From Pseudomonas sp. Irchel 3H7 (lineage in GTDB: Bacteria > Pseudomonadota > Gammaproteobacteria > Pseudomonadales > Pseudomonadaceae), in assembly GCF_900187605.1 (NCBI RefSeq), contig NZ_FYEA01000017.1, forward strand, positions 1 to 64,000: a stretch of 64,000 nt of DNA. The letters run 5' to 3'. This document shows, in pieces, positions 61,904 through 64,000 of the stretch. The notes under the pieces were generated by a model. That model was given only the letters and a program-made list of their open reading frames with translations. It was not told where the DNA came from and made no database searches. Position 1 is the first letter of the stretch; every line of letters begins with the position of its first letter. The translations under genes and the position numbers were made by a program.

Positions 61904-63085
61904 ATGCCAAAAACCAGTGCCACGCTGCTGATAATCGATGATGACGAAGTAGTGCGCGCGAGCCTCGCGGCCTATTTGGAAGACAGTGGTTTCAGCGTCC
62001 TGCAGGCCAGCAACGGCCAACAGGGTCTTCAGGTATTCGAGCAAGAACAGCCCGACTTGGTCATCTGCGATCTGCGCATGCCGCAGATGGGCGGTCTCGA
62101 ACTGATCCGTCAGGTTACCGAGCGTTCACCGCAGACGCCGGTGATCGTGGTGTCGGGTGCCGGCGTGATGAACGACGCGGTCGAGGCTCTGCGCCTGGGC
62201 GCGGCGGACTACCTGATCAAGCCTCTCGAAGATCTGGCTGTGCTCGAGCACTCTGTGCGCCGGGCCCTGGATCGTGCGCGCCTGCTGGTGGAAAACCAGC
62301 GCTACCGCGAGAAGCTGGAAAAGGCCAACCGCGAGCTTGAGGCCAGCCTCAACCTGCTCCAGGAAGACCAGAACGCCGGTCGCCAGGTGCAGATGAACAT
62401 GCTGCCGGAAAGCCCGTGGAGCATCGACGAGTTCAAGTTCGCGCACCAGATCATCCCGTCGTTGTACCTTTCGGGTGATTTTGTCGACTATTTCCGTGTC
62501 GACGAGCGCCGGGTCGCGTTTTACCTGGCGGACGTCTCCGGTCATGGCGCCTCTTCAGCCTTCGTCACCGTGCTGCTGAAGTTCATGACCACGCGCTTGC
62601 TGTTCGAATCCAAGCGCAACGGCACATTGCCGGAATTCAAGCCTTCGGAAGTCCTTGGTCATATCAACCGGGGGCTGATCAGTTGTAAGCTGGGTAAACA
62701 CGTCACAATGGTCGGTGGAGTCATCGACGAGGAGACCGGTTTGTTGACCTATAGCATCGGCGGCCATCTGCCGTTGCCTGTGTTGTACACGCCTGACAGT
62801 GTTCGTTATCTCGAAGGGCGTGGTCTGCCGGTGGGGCTGTTCAATGAAGCCACCTACGAAGACCACGTGCTTGAGCTGCCGCCGACATTCAGCCTGACGC
62901 TGATGTCCGATGGCATTCTGGATCTTTTGCCAGAACCTACGCTCAAAGAAAAAGAAGCCGCTTTGCCTCAACGGGTGAAGTCGGCGGGCGGCAGCCTGGA
63001 TGGTCTGCGGCAAGTGTTTGGATTGGCCACGCTAGGGGAGATGCCGGATGATATCGCCCTGTTGGTGTTGAGCAGGAATCTTTAA
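61904..63085 (+). CDS. RssB-like response regulator with PP2C-type phosphatase domain
   Basis: This 393-residue protein has a receiver domain with Asp56 (VICDLRMPQMGG) and the conserved Lys in DYLIKPLEDL, a helical linker of about 50 residues, and a PPM/PP2C-type phosphatase domain (YLADVSGHGASSAFV and LTLMSDGILDLL). The plan matches RssB/HsbR regulators that act on an anti-sigma antagonist; E. coli RssB delivers RpoS to ClpXP. In pseudomonads this pair has been linked to RpoS and general stress control. The start MPKTSATLL (ATG 61904) is chosen although a TTG at 61787 is in frame. It overlaps the STAS gene. Confidence 0.93.
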   Translation: MPKTSATLLIIDDDEVVRASLAAYLEDSGFSVLQASNGQQGLQVFEQEQPDLVICDLRMPQMGGLELIRQVTERSPQTPVIVVSGAGVMNDAVEALRLGAADYLIKPLEDLAVLEHSVRRALDRARLLVENQRYREKLEKANRELEASLNLLQEDQNAGRQVQMNMLPESPWSIDEFKFAHQIIPSLYLSGDFVDYFRVDERRVAFYLADVSGHGASSAFVTVLLKFMTTRLLFESKRNGTLPEFKPSEVLGHINRGLISCKLGKHVTMVGGVIDEETGLLTYSIGGHLPLPVLYTPDSVRYLEGRGLPVGLFNEATYEDHVLELPPTFSLTLMSDGILDLLPEPTLKEKEAALPQRVKSAGGSLDGLRQVFGLATLGEMPDDIALLVLSRNL

Positions 63086-63567
63086 TGAGTACCGGTAGAA
63101 TCCAGTTCGCCGAGCAGGACGGCACCTTCGTCCTGAAGTTCGTCGGTGAAGTTCGCCTGACCCTGTGTTCGGCGTTGGATGCGACTATTGAGAAAATCTT
63201 CACCGCGCTGAATTTCAACGCGATCGTGATCGATTTGACCGAAACCCGCAGCATCGACAGCACGACATTGGGCCTGCTGGCCAAACTGTCGATCCTGTCG
63301 CGGCAGAAGGTCGGGCTGCTGCCGACCGTCGTCACCACCCACGAAGACATCACCCGTCTGCTGCAGTCGATGGGCTTCGAGCAGGTGTTCAACATCGTCA
63401 ACCACCCGGTGCCATGCCCGGAGTGCCTGGACGACCTGCCGGATCAGGACCAGTCGGAAGAAGTGGTGCGGATCAAGGTGCTCGAAGCGCACAAGATCCT
63501 CATGGGCCTCAACGATTCCAATCGTGAAGCGTTTCATGATCTGGTGAATGCCCTCGAGCGGCATTGA
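63085..63567 (+). CDS. STAS-domain anti-sigma factor antagonist
   Basis: This 160-residue protein is a STAS domain with the conserved phosphorylatable serine in the loop IDLTETRSIDSTTLG, near residue 59, plus a C-terminal tail of about 55 residues. Its ATG overlaps the stop codon of the RssB-like gene (TAATG), so they are translated together. The phosphatase upstream is expected to dephosphorylate it, changing its binding to an anti-sigma factor or kinase; the partner is not encoded here. The tail contains two Cys residues in PVPCPECLDDLP. Confidence 0.93.
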   Translation: MSTGRIQFAEQDGTFVLKFVGEVRLTLCSALDATIEKIFTALNFNAIVIDLTETRSIDSTTLGLLAKLSILSRQKVGLLPTVVTTHEDITRLLQSMGFEQVFNIVNHPVPCPECLDDLPDQDQSEEVVRIKVLEAHKILMGLNDSNREAFHDLVNALERH

Positions 63568-63603
63568 TCCGCTGAATTGAGGGTAGGCCCTGCTGGCCTC
63601 ATC

Positions 63604-63694
63604 GCAGCAGGCTCACTCCTACAGGGTTCTTCATTCGACACACAATCGCGATCAGACCACAGATCCCCTGTAGGAGTGAGCCTGCTCGCGATAG
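63604..63694. repeat. REP palindrome (GTAGGAGTGAGCCTGCTCGCGATA family), one arm degraded
   Basis: CGCAGCAGGCTCACTCCTAC (63604-63623) and the intact arm GTAGGAGTGAGCCTGCTCGC (63670-63689) face each other over about 40 bases. A third decayed fragment lies to the left (63584-63600). Confidence 0.82.
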
Positions 63695-63729
63695 CTCTCG
63701 CAAGAACACTGATGTAATCCAGCGCACAC

Positions 63730-63764
63730 AAAAAAGGGCGAACCTGTGAAGGTTCGCCCTTTTT
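63730..63764. terminator. bidirectional terminator between the STAS gene and tal
   Basis: AAAAAGGGCGAACC-TGTGAA-GGTTCGCCCTTTTT is a 14-bp stem with A and T tracts on its outer sides, serving the converging STAS and tal genes. Confidence 0.92.
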
Positions 63765-63782
63765 GCATTTCACCCACTCAAA

Positions 63783-64000
63783 TCACAGCTTGGCCTGCAA
63801 CAGCGCCTCAAGCTTCTCCTGGTCGCGAGCAAACTGACGAATGCCCTCAGCCAGTTTCTCGGTGGCCATCGCGTCTTCGTTGGACAACCAGCGGAACTGC
63901 GCTTCATTGAGGCTCAGACGGGCTTCACCGGCGTTGCCTGGGGCCAGTTTGCGCTCCAGCTTGCCGGTATCGGCCGCCAGCTTGTCGATCAGGTCCGGGC
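63783..64000 (-). CDS. tal: transaldolase, C-terminal part (5' end beyond window)
   Basis: The 72 visible codons read PDLIDKLAADTGKLERKLAP, then RLSLNEAQFRWLSNEDAMAT and EGIRQFARDQEKLEALLQAKL before the stop, which is the C terminus of a TalB-type transaldolase. The enzyme moves a dihydroxyacetone unit between sugar phosphates in the pentose phosphate pathway. The gene runs off the right edge, so start, active-site lysine and length cannot be seen. Confidence 0.93.
   Translation of the reverse strand, partial: PDLIDKLAADTGKLERKLAPGNAGEARLSLNEAQFRWLSNEDAMATEKLAEGIRQFARDQEKLEALLQAKL

Overview
The window is a bacterial chromosome segment whose gene content, about 60% GC coding style, intergenic repeats and gene order fit a Pseudomonas of the P. 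fluorescens group. Marker signals are an RsmX-type regulatory RNA, psrA with its own operators, a lexA-sulA pair with two SOS boxes, Pseudomonas-style REP palindromes and a large two-domain GAPDH next to mfd. Much of 17.3-55.5 kb runs in the order I remember for PAO1 PA3020 down to PA2986, and 55.6-64 kb resembles PA2810 to PA2796; that comparison is from memory, not computed. I see no prophage, insertion sequence, CRISPR array or tRNA.

Layout. 1-2250: the 3' end of a 5S rRNA, its terminator, and a solitary penicillin-binding protein 2. 2.26-7.3 kb is an accessory-looking stretch: a lipoprotein, an XRE/DUF2975 pair, an LprI-like protein, an ADP-ribosylglycohydrolase, and an SRPBCC protein overlapping a streptomycin-kinase-like gene. 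A small RNA gene with six GGA motifs (RsmX type) lies at 7380-7499. 7.5-17.2 kb holds acnA, rlmM, tusA, a MATE exporter, pdxB, a small conserved protein and an MsbA-like ABC exporter. 17.3-22.6 kb holds slt, uup, a universal stress protein and a small anchored protein. 23.1-26.5 kb is the fadBA fatty acid oxidation operon. 26.5-32.7 kb holds a DUF1653 protein, topA, two small hypothetical genes, lexA-sulA and psrA. 32.8-41.3 kb holds nagZ and an MTA/MTI phosphorylase, with two paralogous SWIM/SNF2 helicases facing each other; the second continues the mfd-csiV operon. 41.3-50.8 kb holds mfd, gap, an MFS carboxylate transporter, apbE and sthA. 50.8-55.5 kb holds a glycerophosphodiesterase, a PilZ protein and lolC-lolD-lolE. 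55.6-58.3 kb is a CopRS-type copper two-component system facing a cupredoxin gene with a copper-type operator between them. 58.4-64 kb holds queF, DUF4404, a PhnX-like protein lacking its catalytic aspartate, mlaA, a PilZ protein, an RssB-like phosphatase with a STAS partner, and the 3' part of tal.

How the genes work together. Most form short housekeeping operons: fadBA under likely PsrA control, lexA-sulA in the SOS response, lolCD(E) in lipoprotein export, mfd-csiV-helicase, nagZ-mtnP-helicase, copRS, and rssB-like/STAS. Inverted REP-type palindromes of at least four sequence families sit after or between genes, usually where transcription units meet. I found no clearly new multi-gene defence or metabolic system. 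The best leads are the RsmX-type RNA, the facing helicase paralogues, the HAD pseudoenzyme, an apbE gene with no nqr genes beside it, and a reverse-strand terminator upstream of fadB.
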